A stretch of DNA of 64,000 nucleotides, from contig NZ_LT629700.1 in NCBI RefSeq assembly GCF_900103625.1, positions 1,426,001 through 1,490,000 of the forward strand. The letters are read 5' to 3'. Below are positions 27,121 to 36,002 of the stretch, one piece after another. The notes beneath the pieces are model-generated. The model saw only the letters and a program-made list of their open reading frames with translations. It ran no database searches and was not told the DNA's origin. Both the position numbers and the translations under genes were made by a program. This DNA comes from Corynebacterium mycetoides (GTDB lineage Bacteria > Actinomycetota > Actinomycetes > Mycobacteriales > Mycobacteriaceae). Each line of letters opens with the position of its first letter. The first letter of the stretch is position 1.

Positions 27121-28812
27121 CTACCCTTTCTTCGAGGTTTCGGGCTGGGGGTGGGCGAGGGGAAGATCCTTGCGCAGCCGTCGGGTTAGCGCATCCCGCA
27201 ATCCTCCGGCGCTGAGAATAAACCCGCTTTCCCCCTCATTACGTGGGGGAACCATCCTGCCGGCAAGCGCTTTCGGTCCGGCGCCCGCGACCAATTCATC
27301 CGCTTCCGAAACCGCGGTCAATGCAACGAACCGCTGCCACTGCTCCGCTGATTCGTCGATGTCGTCCACATCGAAGTTTTTCAGCCACTCGTAGAAGCGC
27401 GGCTCGAGTAGGGCAAGAAATCGATCCGCAGCATCGGCGGCGAATTCATAATCCCCACCGGCGGCTACTAGGAGTTGCCCCGCGAACCACCCGATACTTA
27501 CAGCCGCGTTCGTGGCGGCGGATGCGGCAGCGCGGGCTACGACCCTCGCCTGAGTGGCCAGGTCATTGTCCTCGAGCATGATCGCCGGGAGCGCCACGTC
27601 TGCACCAAGCGTGGCGCCGACGGACGACGCCTGCGGACCATACCCCATGGACACGATCGTCAGGTTGAGAACGTCCTCTCCGATAGCACCCCGGGAAAGC
27701 GATCCCACATGCTCCAACGTCTGGGGTCTTTTTGGTGCACGGTTCTTTGCATCGAAACCAGGGTCGGATTCAATTGCCACGAGCGGGTCTAGTGATCTCC
27801 ACATTGTCCTTTTCAGGTCATAAGGCCGCGGATAGTAGGCTTCAACTCCCTTCTTGGACTGGTTCTGGCTGAACCTGTACGGGGTCATGGGGTCGTGGAA
27901 AATATTTTTCCCCGCGTCTGGAATTGCGTCTCCGTTGGTTACCATCACTTCCGTGATCCGCTCCCCGTCTGAGTAGAGACGAATACGGCGGCTCTGCCAC
28001 GTGGCCATGTCGATTGCCCCGCGCGGAATCGGGTCCTTTCGCTGGGCGGCGGTGTCCGGTTCCCGCTCCCACACGGGAAGGTCGTCTTTCGAGTTTCCCC
28101 CATCTTCGAGGGATCCGAGAACGACTCCGGGAGTTGTATTGAACAGCAGAGTTTCCAGCAGCGAATCCCGTCGTATGACGGTGCCGCCCGTCATACCAGT
28201 CCACCCCGTACCGATCGGGTATCCTTTTCCTCCCTTGACCCGCTCATCGCCCACGGCCCCGGGCTTAATCCCGGAGTAGTCGTAGGCGTGGGTGTGGATC
28301 AGCCAGCGAGCAGCCTCCGCGAACGAGAGCGAAGCTCGCCCCGAACCCGTGCGCATGGTGAAGTAGTCATGCTCCGCTTCCGGCACAATTCTTGATATGG
28401 GCAGCCGGGTGTCCTTACCCGTTTGCAGATCAGCGACCTGCATGAAGGGCTGCTGGGGGTCCAAGAGATTGAAACGGTGTTCCCACTTCTCCAAATACGC
28501 CAGGACAACGGAGTCCCGGAAGTTCTCCGCGTACCCTTTGCGCTGCTGCGTAAACCAGTCTTCCCAGTCAAACGCATCTAACTCTTTCCGCGTCTGAAGC
28601 TGGGATGCCAACTGGAGATAGTGAGCCCGCCAGAAAACAGCGAGCAGAACCCGGAGAACGGCGTAATCCTGGGTCGGTGAGTCGCCGACTATGTCCGCCG
28701 CGCGGGCTGACCCGTCGAAAAGCTGCCTCATGCCCACGTTGTGTTGCGTACCGCTTTGATCATGGATGATGATCCATGGTTCATCCAGCAAATTGAATGC
28801 AGGTGAGTTCAT
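27121..28812 (-). CDS. cse1: Cascade large subunit Cse1 (CasA/Cas8e)
   Basis: Recognises the PAM and recruits Cas3. It is 563 residues long and opens with FNLLDEPWIIIHDQSG, the Cse1 hallmark; family blocks WLIHTHAYDYSGIKPGA and YYPRPYDLKRTMWRSLDP are present. A GGAGG ribosome-binding site lies just upstream of ATG 28812. An 88-bp gap containing a hairpin separates it from cas3, so it may have its own promoter. Confidence 0.93.
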   Translation of the reverse strand: MNSPAFNLLDEPWIIIHDQSGTQHNVGMRQLFDGSARAADIVGDSPTQDYAVLRVLLAVFWRAHYLQLASQLQTRKELDAFDWEDWFTQQRKGYAENFRDSVVLAYLEKWEHRFNLLDPQQPFMQVADLQTGKDTRLPISRIVPEAEHDYFTMRTGSGRASLSFAEAARWLIHTHAYDYSGIKPGAVGDERVKGGKGYPIGTGWTGMTGGTVIRRDSLLETLLFNTTPGVVLGSLEDGGNSKDDLPVWEREPDTAAQRKDPIPRGAIDMATWQSRRIRLYSDGERITEVMVTNGDAIPDAGKNIFHDPMTPYRFSQNQSKKGVEAYYPRPYDLKRTMWRSLDPLVAIESDPGFDAKNRAPKRPQTLEHVGSLSRGAIGEDVLNLTIVSMGYGPQASSVGATLGADVALPAIMLEDNDLATQARVVARAAASAATNAAVSIGWFAGQLLVAAGGDYEFAADAADRFLALLEPRFYEWLKNFDVDDIDESAEQWQRFVALTAVSEADELVAGAGPKALAGRMVPPRNEGESGFILSAGGLRDALTRRLRKDLPLAHPQPETSKKG

Positions 28813-28858
28813 TTGTCTAGCCTCCTTTCATTACTCATGTTGTGATTTTCCTTACCGC

Positions 28859-28880
28859 GGCTCGGGCGGTGACCTGAGCC
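28859..28880. other. stem-loop between cas3 and cse1
   Basis: GGCTCGGG and CCTGAGCC, with one mismatch, flank a six-base loop in the 88-bp gap between the cas3 stop and the cse1 start. It has no T tract. It could be an attenuator, an RNA-processing site or part of a second promoter region that sets Cascade and Cas3 levels apart. Confidence 0.45.
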
Positions 28881-28900
28881 TAATAAGCGGGACGGACATT

Positions 28901-31684
28901 TCAGCCTCGTTCCTCGTCAATGATTTCGATTCCGAGCTCGTTTGAGTAGCGGATACTAAAGCGCCCCAGCTCTACGACACCGTCTCGGGTCAGCGGGAGG
29001 GCGAGTTGACCTTTAAGAAGGTGGCTGTCCATCCACGAAAGTGGCGTACGTCTTTCAAGAGTTGAAATGACAGCTTCGAAATCTCGTTCAAACCTGGTGA
29101 TCCTCGCAGGAAGCCTGACGGTGCTCGACGCGAGATGCCGCGCAGTGCGGTAGTCCAACGGTGATTCGGGCGAAAGGAGTGATTGGTCTACTCCCCAAGG
29201 CACGTAACCGTCATCAAACTCCACGATGGGAATAACTTCGACTGTTGGTTCCGCATCGCGGACCTGCGCGTTGCCCATCTCCTCACGGTCTAGGGAGAAA
29301 AGGGTGTGGTCCGGGACGTCGAAAAGCAGATGGTAGTGCTTCGTCGCCTCGGGCACGGGCGTCATGTACGTTTGCGCCCGCAGATGCGCACGCGCGGTAG
29401 CTTTATCGCTTTCTTCGCTCGCTTCTTTCCATTCCTCCGACCACTCATCGGGCACGCCCGGGTCGGCGGAGTATACCGTTGCAACGAGCTTTGGGATGTC
29501 ATCGGGTCGCCGGAAAATCCGCGGCAAATGGGCGACACTCGCCAGGAGAATCCTGCGCCCGTAAATGGCCTCGGCGCCACTATCGAACTCGGGCACGGGG
29601 TCCAGACTGACAATCCCGCGCACAATTACCTGCGGCGCGCGAAGCATCTCGGGCCTGTCGGAGTCCGGCCGCTGGTGCCGGTGGAGTCGTCCAATACGCT
29701 GGATGAGCAAGTCGATCGGCGCAACATCGGTGATCAGTACGTCAGCATCAATGTCGAGACTTTGCTCTGCTACTTGGGTGGCAACGATTACGCGGCGCTC
29801 GGGTCGACCGCTCCCGCGGTGGGATGTAGGGCCCAGCGCGTCGCGCAGCACGTCCTCTCGCTGTGAGCGCTGCCAGGCGATGAATCCGGCATGGTGCAAT
29901 TCCACCTCTCCCGGATAAACCGATTCGAAGAGCTGGTAGGTCTCCTGCGCTCGAGCGATTGTGTTGCAAATGATGAGAGCGCAGCCACCGTCATTGAGCA
30001 GGCTTCCGACGAGTTCACGCAATTCCTCCTCGCCGTCACCAATCACGGATACTGTCGCGGTCAGGTTGGTCGGGCTCGCTTCCACCGGTATTGCGCGCAC
30101 GGATGTGCTGTCCGCGATCGTTATGAGTGGATACGACTCCTGGGCATCATCTGGGATGTCAGCCTCCGTGTACGCACGCACCAGCGCGCGGCGACGCTCC
30201 GGTGGCAGCGTCGCCGACATCACAACAACGTGAGCTCCGTAGTAGGACAACCAGCGAATCGCCCTCATGAGATAGTCCGAGGTATACGTGTCGAATGCGT
30301 GGACCTCGTCGAAAATCACAACCTTCCCCGCCAACGCGACGTGGCGCAGCATTAAATAGCGCTGTTTGAGTGCCATCATGAGCACCTGGTCGACCGTGCC
30401 CACAACGATGTTGGAAAGCAGTCCGCGGCGCCGTCCGCTCATCCACGAGCTGGCGATGACCCGTCCCGCGTTCGCGTCATGCCGGGATTGCGCGTGCTCG
30501 ACGTCGTCCGTTCCCACCCCGTAGAACCGCAGCGCGCGGAACCTGTCGGAGAGCTGATTCTTCGAGTGCGCCAGGTACATTGATGAGATGTCGGATCCGG
30601 TCGCTGAGCGCTTGGCCCATTCCAACACACGATCAAGCAAGCCATTCGCTGTTGCCATCGTGGGTGCCGCAAAGTAAATCCCCTGCGAGTAACCCCCAAG
30701 CATCTCTGCGGCAGCGAGCGCGGCCTCAGTCTTGCCTACGCCCGTTTCGGCTTCCAGGATAATCAAGCCTGGACGGTCCATTGCTCCCGCCTCGCGCGCC
30801 ATTGCTTCTTGAACGGGCCTTGGTTGGAATCCGAAGGACGATGCAAACAATTCCGCAACGTCGCCGCCTGAACGCTCTAAACCCTTCGGGTTCCACGGCT
30901 TAGTCAGATCGGTCGCACTCATTCCCTCGCGAACTCGCTGTTCTTGAGAGCCGCTGATGACCATGGGGAAAGCGTCCTGGTTCGAGGCAATCCAGTCGGC
31001 CATCACCACGAGCCCGGTCAGGACATGGAGCGCGGCGACCTTCGGCCTTCGGACAACCCCTAATACGTTATGAACCTCTGTCAGCTCCGCCATGGAATCG
31101 AGTAATTCTGCATGGACGCGCTTCCACTCCGGCTTGTAGCGCCTCAGTGCGCTGGAGCCGCTTTTGTCCTCCCCGCTGGAAGCGATTCCATGATGCGCAT
31201 CCGCCACCGCACGAAATCTTTCCTCGTAACCGTGAGCCGCCAGCCAGTTTCCCAGCAGGATTCCCGACGCCACCCCATGGGGGAACTTGTCCATCCCACG
31301 CTCTGCCGAGTTCATCTCCAGCGGTAGACCCGCATCCGACAGTGCGTACACTAGATGCGACCGCTCTTGGCCGAGAATCTGCAGCTGGAAGCTCAGTATG
31401 GCTTTCCCAATGTCATGGGTTCCAGCAAGCCACAGGTACAAACGACGCACATCATTCTCGGAGACGCTGAGTTGATCGGACAACCACCGCTTGGTCGCTT
31501 CCGACAACCAGATGTCAAAAACCGCTGCGGCCGCGCAGGCTGAATCAATAAGATGCTGCGGGAGGCTGAGACTTCCGGTCTCGTCCCCCGACTTAGCCCA
31601 CATCGCCTGCGCTTGCGGTGAACGCGCCGAAACCCATCCGTCCGCAGAACGCGCGAATTCAACCGTTGAGTGTGGTAGCTCCAT
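28901..31684 (-). CDS. cas3: CRISPR-associated helicase-nuclease Cas3
   Basis: Unwinds and degrades target DNA after Cascade binding. It has an N-terminal HD nuclease domain (THDIGKA and a downstream ADAHHGIA motif) and a superfamily 2 helicase domain with AETGVGKTEAALAAAEM (Walker A), DEVHAFD (motif II), SATLP (motif III) and VAEQSLDID (motif V). The start at 31684 is preferred because GGAG lies upstream at proper spacing; in-frame ATGs at 31696 and 31756 are less well placed. The length of 927 residues is normal. It is the first gene of the cas operon. Confidence 0.94.
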   Translation of the reverse strand: MELPHSTVEFARSADGWVSARSPQAQAMWAKSGDETGSLSLPQHLIDSACAAAAVFDIWLSEATKRWLSDQLSVSENDVRRLYLWLAGTHDIGKAILSFQLQILGQERSHLVYALSDAGLPLEMNSAERGMDKFPHGVASGILLGNWLAAHGYEERFRAVADAHHGIASSGEDKSGSSALRRYKPEWKRVHAELLDSMAELTEVHNVLGVVRRPKVAALHVLTGLVVMADWIASNQDAFPMVISGSQEQRVREGMSATDLTKPWNPKGLERSGGDVAELFASSFGFQPRPVQEAMAREAGAMDRPGLIILEAETGVGKTEAALAAAEMLGGYSQGIYFAAPTMATANGLLDRVLEWAKRSATGSDISSMYLAHSKNQLSDRFRALRFYGVGTDDVEHAQSRHDANAGRVIASSWMSGRRRGLLSNIVVGTVDQVLMMALKQRYLMLRHVALAGKVVIFDEVHAFDTYTSDYLMRAIRWLSYYGAHVVVMSATLPPERRRALVRAYTEADIPDDAQESYPLITIADSTSVRAIPVEASPTNLTATVSVIGDGEEELRELVGSLLNDGGCALIICNTIARAQETYQLFESVYPGEVELHHAGFIAWQRSQREDVLRDALGPTSHRGSGRPERRVIVATQVAEQSLDIDADVLITDVAPIDLLIQRIGRLHRHQRPDSDRPEMLRAPQVIVRGIVSLDPVPEFDSGAEAIYGRRILLASVAHLPRIFRRPDDIPKLVATVYSADPGVPDEWSEEWKEASEESDKATARAHLRAQTYMTPVPEATKHYHLLFDVPDHTLFSLDREEMGNAQVRDAEPTVEVIPIVEFDDGYVPWGVDQSLLSPESPLDYRTARHLASSTVRLPARITRFERDFEAVISTLERRTPLSWMDSHLLKGQLALPLTRDGVVELGRFSIRYSNELGIEIIDEERG

Positions 31685-31762
31685 GGGGGACTCCATCCTT
31701 CTGACGGAAAAAGTATCTGTCCCCTCCAGAGTAGCTGTAGATGGTAGGCCCTTCAACCTCTT

Positions 31763-31774
31763 AAGTGTTCACTT
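31763..31774. promoter_or_regulatory. 12-bp palindrome upstream of cas3
   Basis: AAGTGTTCACTT has perfect five-base arms around TT and lies about 80 bp upstream of the cas3 start, in an AT-rich patch. It could be an operator for the cas promoter. No recogniser is known to me. Confidence 0.35.
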
Positions 31775-31836
31775 TTTATAGAGACCGGCGAGTTTGGCTC
31801 ACGCTGGCAATCGATTAGGGTCAGCTTGAACCCCAA

Positions 31837-31850
31837 AGCGGGGATGAGCC
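31837..31850 (+). repeat. fragment of the CRISPR repeat upstream of cas3
   Basis: AGCGGGGATGAGCC equals the last 14 bases of the repeat in crRNA orientation but runs opposite to the array. It lies in the 246-bp gap between cas3 and ugd. About 60 bases further on there is GTTCCCCGCGC (31911-31921), which resembles the first half of an I-E repeat. The rest of the gap holds a hairpin at 31875-31894 (TTCCCTGC/GCAGGGAA) and no convincing gene. Confidence 0.6.
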
Positions 31851-31913
31851 CACTTATGAGGTGGAACTACCCACTTCCCTGCGCTGGCAGGGAAACCCAC
31901 GGCCATGCTGGTT

Positions 31914-31925
31914 CCCCGCGCGGGG
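31914..31925. terminator. GC-rich palindrome after ugd
   Basis: CCCCGCGCGGGG begins five bases after the ugd stop codon, and a second stem (31875-31894) follows further downstream. Together they may end ugd transcription. Neither stem is followed by a T tract. Confidence 0.4.
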
Positions 31926-31930
31926 TTCAC

Positions 31931-33250
31931 CTACACGCTTCGACCCAGGGCGCGCACGGTCCACCCGGCGGCTTGCCAGGCGGGGACATCCAGGACGTTG
32001 CGGCCGTCGATAAGCAGGCGGCGCTGCACCAACTCGCCGGCCTCCGCCGGGTCGAGGTCGCGGAACTGCTGCCACTCGGTGGCGAGGATGACCAACTCGG
32101 CGTCGGCCAAAGCGTCGTCAAGCGAGCTCGCGTAATCCAACGTCGGGAACACGCGGCGCGCATTCTCCATCGCCTCCGGGTCGAACACCCGCACCGCCGC
32201 ACCCGCCAACGACAGCTGACCCGCCACGGCCAACGCCGGCGAATCGCGCACATCATCCGAATTCGGCTTAAACGCCGCACCCAGAACCGTCACGCGGCGG
32301 CCGATGAGCGAGCCGAGCTCCTCACGCGCCAGATCCACCACACGCTGGCGGCGGCGCATGTTAATCGCGTCGACCTCACGCAGGAAGGTGAGGGCCTGAT
32401 CCGCGCCCAGCTCGCCGGCGCGGGCCATAAACGCACGGATGTCCTTAGGCAAACAACCACCACCGAAACCCAAACCGGCACCCAAGAACTTGCGGCCAAT
32501 GCGGTCGTCGTAACCAATCGCATCAGCCAGCTGCGTGACATCGGCACCCACAATCTCGCACACCTCGCTCACCGCGTTGATAAACGAGATCTTCGTGGCC
32601 AAAAACGCGTTCGCCGACACCTTCACCAGCTCAGCGGTCTGCAAATCCGTCAGCACAAACGGCGTACCCGACGCCAGCGGGGTCGCGTACACCTCGCGGG
32701 CGACCTCCTCGGCCTGGGTGTCGCCGGCGCGGGTGCCCAGCACAATACGATCCGGCTCAATCGTGTCCTTGACCGCGTACCCCTCCCGCAAAAACTCCGG
32801 GTTCCAGGCGATCTCCACCGACGCGCCCTCCTGCACCAGCGCATCGGCGCGCTCCTGCAGCGCCGCCGCCGTGCCCACCGGCACCGTGGACTTGCCGAAG
32901 ATGACGTGGCGGCCGCTCAGCTTGGGCACCAAATCATCAATCACGGCCTCCACGTACCGGGTGTCAGCCGCATACGAGCCGCGCTGCTGCGGGGTACCCA
33001 CACCAATAAAGTGCAGGTTGGCAAACTCGGCCGCACGGGCGTAATCGGTGGTGAAATCCAACCGGCCCGCCTCGATGTTGCGCTCCAAGACCTCCGGCAA
33101 ACCCGGCTCAAAAAACGGAACCTTGCCCGCCTTGAGCTGGTTGATCTTGCCCTCGTCCACATCCACGCCAAGCACCTCATGGCCAAGCTCTGCCATGCAG
33201 GCGGCGTGAGTCGCGCCGAGATATCCCGTACCAATCACCGTCATACGCAT
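31931..33250 (-). CDS. ugd: UDP-glucose 6-dehydrogenase
   Basis: Oxidises UDP-glucose to UDP-glucuronate with NAD+. It has the N-terminal Rossmann motif VIGTGYLGATHAACMAELGH, the FGKSTVPVGTA block, and the catalytic cysteine in LGFGGGCLPKDIRAF. It is 439 residues long, usual for bacterial Ugd/TuaD. It lies downstream of dcd on the same strand, ten bases apart, so the two may be co-transcribed. The product could feed uronic-acid-containing envelope glycans. Confidence 0.93.
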   Translation of the reverse strand: MRMTVIGTGYLGATHAACMAELGHEVLGVDVDEGKINQLKAGKVPFFEPGLPEVLERNIEAGRLDFTTDYARAAEFANLHFIGVGTPQQRGSYAADTRYVEAVIDDLVPKLSGRHVIFGKSTVPVGTAAALQERADALVQEGASVEIAWNPEFLREGYAVKDTIEPDRIVLGTRAGDTQAEEVAREVYATPLASGTPFVLTDLQTAELVKVSANAFLATKISFINAVSEVCEIVGADVTQLADAIGYDDRIGRKFLGAGLGFGGGCLPKDIRAFMARAGELGADQALTFLREVDAINMRRRQRVVDLAREELGSLIGRRVTVLGAAFKPNSDDVRDSPALAVAGQLSLAGAAVRVFDPEAMENARRVFPTLDYASSLDDALADAELVILATEWQQFRDLDPAEAGELVQRRLLIDGRNVLDVPAWQAAGWTVRALGRSV

Positions 33251-33260
33251 GGCGGCGATT

Positions 33261-33827
33261 CTAGTCCCGGAAGTTCAAGTACGCCTTGGAAGGCGTGGGG
33301 CCCCGCTGGCCCTGGTACTTCGAACCCAGCGTGCCCGTGCCGTACGGCATCTGCGCCGGGGAGGACATGCGGAACAGCGCCAGCTGGCCCACCTTCATGC
33401 CCGGCCACAGCGTGATGGGCAGGTTGGCCACGTTGGACAGCTCGAGGGTGATGTGGCCGGAAAAGCCCGGGTCGATGAACCCGGCGGTGGAGTGCGTGAG
33501 CAAACCCAGGCGGCCCAGGGAGGACTTGCCCTCGAGCCGGCCGGCGAGGTCGGCAGGCAAGGTGAACATCTCCAAGGTGGAGGCGAGCACGAACTCACCA
33601 GGATGCAGCACGAACGCGTCACCGTCCGCAACCTCGACCGGAGTTGTCAGGTCGGGCATCTCCTGCTTCGGGTCGATGTGCGTGTAGCGCGAGTTGTTGA
33701 ACACGCGGAAGAACTTGTCCATGCGGACATCGATCGACGACGGCTGCACCAGTCCGGGGTCATACGGCTCAATGGCGAGTTTTCCCGATTCCACGGCGGC
33801 GCGAATGTCTTGATCCGAAAGAAGCAC
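33261..33827 (-). CDS. dcd: dCTP deaminase
   Basis: A trimeric dUTPase-fold enzyme of 188 residues that deaminates dCTP. The signature [20 protein letters not shown] and the C-terminal [11 protein letters not shown] segment are present. Actinobacterial relatives are often bifunctional and convert dCTP directly to dUMP; the length and tail fit that type but do not prove it. tRNA-Gly diverges from it 67 bp away. Confidence 0.93.
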   Translation of the reverse strand: MLLSDQDIRAAVESGKLAIEPYDPGLVQPSSIDVRMDKFFRVFNNSRYTHIDPKQEMPDLTTPVEVADGDAFVLHPGEFVLASTLEMFTLPADLAGRLEGKSSLGRLGLLTHSTAGFIDPGFSGHITLELSNVANLPITLWPGMKVGQLALFRMSSPAQMPYGTGTLGSKYQGQRGPTPSKAYLNFRD

Positions 33828-33894
33828 GCCATAAAGTCTACTGGGTGGGCGGTTTGTAGTTCCCCTGCCCTACGGTGCTATTGTGAGCTGAGCT

Positions 33895-33965
33895 GCCGGC
33901 GTAGTTTAGTGGTAGAACATCAGCTTCCCAAGCTGAGAGTGCGAGTTCGATTCTCGTCGCCGGCT
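33895..33965 (+). tRNA. tRNA-Gly (anticodon CCC)
   Basis: A full cloverleaf: acceptor arms GCCGGCG (33895-33901) and CGCCGGC (33958-33964), D-arm GTTTAGTGGTAGAAC, anticodon stem TCAGC/GCTGA around TTCCCAA with CCC at 33927-33929, and T-loop GTTCGATTC. The CCA end is not encoded (the sequence continues CAAAT after the discriminator). Confidence 0.95.
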
Positions 33966-33979
33966 CAAATTGTTCCCGC

Positions 33980-34552
33980 TCATGCGGTGCACGGTGTCAC
34001 GGGCTTTGTGGACATGCTGAACGCGCTGCTCGCTCCTCCCGTGCAGGGCCCGCGCAGGATTCTCCAGCGCGGGTGGTACTCTACGGCGCTCGCCAGACGC
34101 TCCGGGTCATGGTTGTACGCGTCGAATGTCCCGTTGGGCGCACGAAATGTCACGCACTGATCCGTAACGGCGATGGCGGTGACGGGGATCCAGTCGGCCT
34201 CCGGGCCATTTGCCGCGCGCAGGGCGGGAATCCAGTGCGGTCTGTGGCCGTCTGCGAAAAGCGTGCACTCGGAGGCGTCGACACGCCTGCGGGCGACGGC
34301 GGGCTCGGGTAGCAGCATGACGTCGCCGTTCACACGCACCGCGTTGCGCGAGGGCGAGTACTCGAAGCCGGCCACCAGCGCAGACGAGAACCGCATGACA
34401 GCGTCGACGGAGCCGAATTGGCTGACCAGCGTTTCCTTCGCGGTGGAAAAGGTGAGCGTGGCGGCGTTGATGTTGTCGATCTGCGCTTGCGCCCAATCGT
34501 CGGGAAGGTCCGCGGGCAGGAACGCGGACATGTCGGGGTGATCAAAACTCAT
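33980..34552 (-). CDS. conserved hypothetical protein, possible McbR target
   Basis: A soluble-looking protein of 190 residues with no signal peptide or membrane segment. I do not recognise the family. The region MLLPEPAVARRRVDASEC and the strand-rich C-terminal half (WIPVTAIAVTDQCVTFRAPN) suggest a compact alpha/beta protein. A near-perfect ribosome-binding site AAGGAGTTTTCC precedes ATG 34552. The only clue to role is the perfect McbR-type operator in the gap to the divergent lipase gene, which links one or both genes to sulfur or methionine control. Confidence 0.65.
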   Translation of the reverse strand: MSFDHPDMSAFLPADLPDDWAQAQIDNINAATLTFSTAKETLVSQFGSVDAVMRFSSALVAGFEYSPSRNAVRVNGDVMLLPEPAVARRRVDASECTLFADGHRPHWIPALRAANGPEADWIPVTAIAVTDQCVTFRAPNGTFDAYNHDPERLASAVEYHPRWRILRGPCTGGASSAFSMSTKPVTPCTA

Positions 34553-34700
34553 GGAAAACTCCTTGGAATCGCACTTCCGGCGCGCGGTTGCGGCGCCGGC
34601 CGATCTTCTCCCGGAAGCACCGTGCGCGAGTCTGCGCGGTTGCTAGTCGACGAGCCGGGAGGCCTCACGTCGAACTTCTTGATCGCGTCACTGAGATTAA

Positions 34701-34716
34701 TAGACAGCTTTGTCTA
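34701..34716. promoter_or_regulatory. third McbR-type operator
   Basis: TAGAC-AGCTTT-GTCTA is a perfect TAGAC-N6-GTCTA inverted repeat in the 191-bp gap between the unknown gene (minus) and the lipase-like gene (plus). TTGTCT (34710-34715) and TAGACT (34732-34737), 16 bases apart, could be the -35/-10 pair of the lipase gene, in which case the operator covers the -35 box. Nothing else is recognisable in the gap. Confidence 0.75.
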
Positions 34717-34743
34717 GCGCAAGTCGGCGGATAGACTGACCCC

Positions 34744-35565
34744 ATGAGATTCACGCACGCGGCGCTTCTGGGGATGTACGCCACAGGCGCCTACTTGGGG
34801 GTGAAACGCCGCCCGGAACTCCCCTTCAACGACCCGGACTTCGTGCCCGTCCACTCCACCCCGGTGCTCTACGTGCACGGATTCACGAGCGCGACAAACA
34901 CGTTTACCGTCAACGCCCTGCACCTGCGCAGCCACGGCTACTGGGTGTGGGGTTTTGACTACGGCATGGAGGAGCGCGCCAGCCTCGCCGCCATCATCCC
35001 CGTCCTCCACGGTTTCGGCGACATCAACGCCCTGGTCCAGGAGCTGGCGGGAAACGTGGAGAAGGTCAAGGAGGCGACGGGATCGGACAAGGTCGACATC
35101 GTCGCGCACTCGCAGGGCGGTTTGCTGACAAAGCTCTACATCGCCGGCGGCGGGGCGGAAAACGTCCGGCGCGTGGTGGCCATCGGCGCGAACTTCCACG
35201 GCACCGATCTCGGTGGCTGGGCCGAGCGCGTCGTCCCCTTCATCCGCCGCCGGCCCGGTATCGCCGAGGCCGTGGCCAGCACGAGCGCCCTGCAGCAGCT
35301 GGTGAATTCACCGTTTTTCGACACCATCCGCGACATCCCGGACACCGACCCGCGGGTGGTCTACACCTCCATTTACACCCCCGCCGACAGGGTGGTCACG
35401 CCCAATTCGGCCTCCTACCTGGAAAGCGTCGACGGCGCCGATGTGGTCAACGTCAATTTGGAGGAGGCCTACCCCGGCTTCGCTCCCGTCATCCACTCGC
35501 TGCTGCCGCGCGACCCGAACGTCGCTGAGCTGACCCGCTGGGGCTTGGAGCGCGGCCCGAGCTAG
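34744..35565 (+). CDS. alpha/beta-hydrolase, triacylglycerol lipase/esterase-like
   Basis: A 273-residue hydrolase with the oxyanion strand VLYVHGFTSAT, the nucleophile elbow VAHSQGG (serine about residue 123) and a C-terminal PVIHSLLP histidine. This matches EstA/LipA-like class 2 lipases. The N-terminus is short and only weakly signal-like, so location is uncertain. It is convergent with the FGE remnant and its stop overlaps the opposite stop as CTAG. Control by the McbR-type operator upstream is possible. Confidence 0.8.
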   Translation: MRFTHAALLGMYATGAYLGVKRRPELPFNDPDFVPVHSTPVLYVHGFTSATNTFTVNALHLRSHGYWVWGFDYGMEERASLAAIIPVLHGFGDINALVQELAGNVEKVKEATGSDKVDIVAHSQGGLLTKLYIAGGGAENVRRVVAIGANFHGTDLGGWAERVVPFIRRRPGIAEAVASTSALQQLVNSPFFDTIRDIPDTDPRVVYTSIYTPADRVVTPNSASYLESVDGADVVNVNLEEAYPGFAPVIHSLLPRDPNVAELTRWGLERGPS

Positions 35566-36002
35566 CGCGCGCAGCGGAACCCGATGTGGGTGGTCGCGGA
35601 ATCCTCCGACTGGCCCTGGCGCGCCGGTGGCCGGTAGCGGTGGCAGTATTCCGGCGCACACAGGTGCGAGCCGCCCTTGACCACCCGGCGCGGGAACGTC
35701 TCCCCGGGGGCCGTCGCCGCGGCGCGCGCGGCCTGCCGGGCGGACTCGGGCGCGCAGCAGGAGGCGGACGCCTCGGCGACCGCGCGCTGGGGACCCACCG
35801 CGTATAGCGTCGACGTCCACTCCCACATGTTGCCGATGAGGTCGGCGAACCCCCACGGGTTGCGCCCGAACGAGCCTACGGGCGAGGTGCTCCCCCACCC
35901 CCGGTTGTCGTAGGGGAACCGGCCCTGCCAGGTGTTGGCGCGGATCACCCCGCCCGGCGCGTACTCGTCGCCCCACGCGTAGACGGTCTCGGGGCGCCCG
36001 GC
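35562..36002 (-). pseudogene. formylglycine-generating enzyme (FGE/SUMF1) remnant, 5' truncated
   Basis: The C-terminal half of a sulfatase-activating enzyme is clear: ETVYAWGDEYAPGG, GNMWEWTSTLYAV, and RVVKGGSHLCAPEYCHRYR with the catalytic cysteine pair C-x4-C, ending in THIGFRCAR. Family resemblance stops just before AGRPETVYAWG, near 36002, and about half of a normal FGE is missing from the N-terminus. The same point is the truncated 5' end of a sulfatase on the other strand. The fragment has no start or ribosome-binding site of its own. Confidence 0.8.

Noticed and set aside
29306..29866. 186-codon plus-strand frame opposite cas3
   Set aside because: Antisense to the well-supported helicase domain of cas3 and without recognisable features.
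31826..33415. 529-codon plus-strand frame over ugd
   Set aside because: His/Arg-rich antisense shadow of ugd and part of dcd; no family features.
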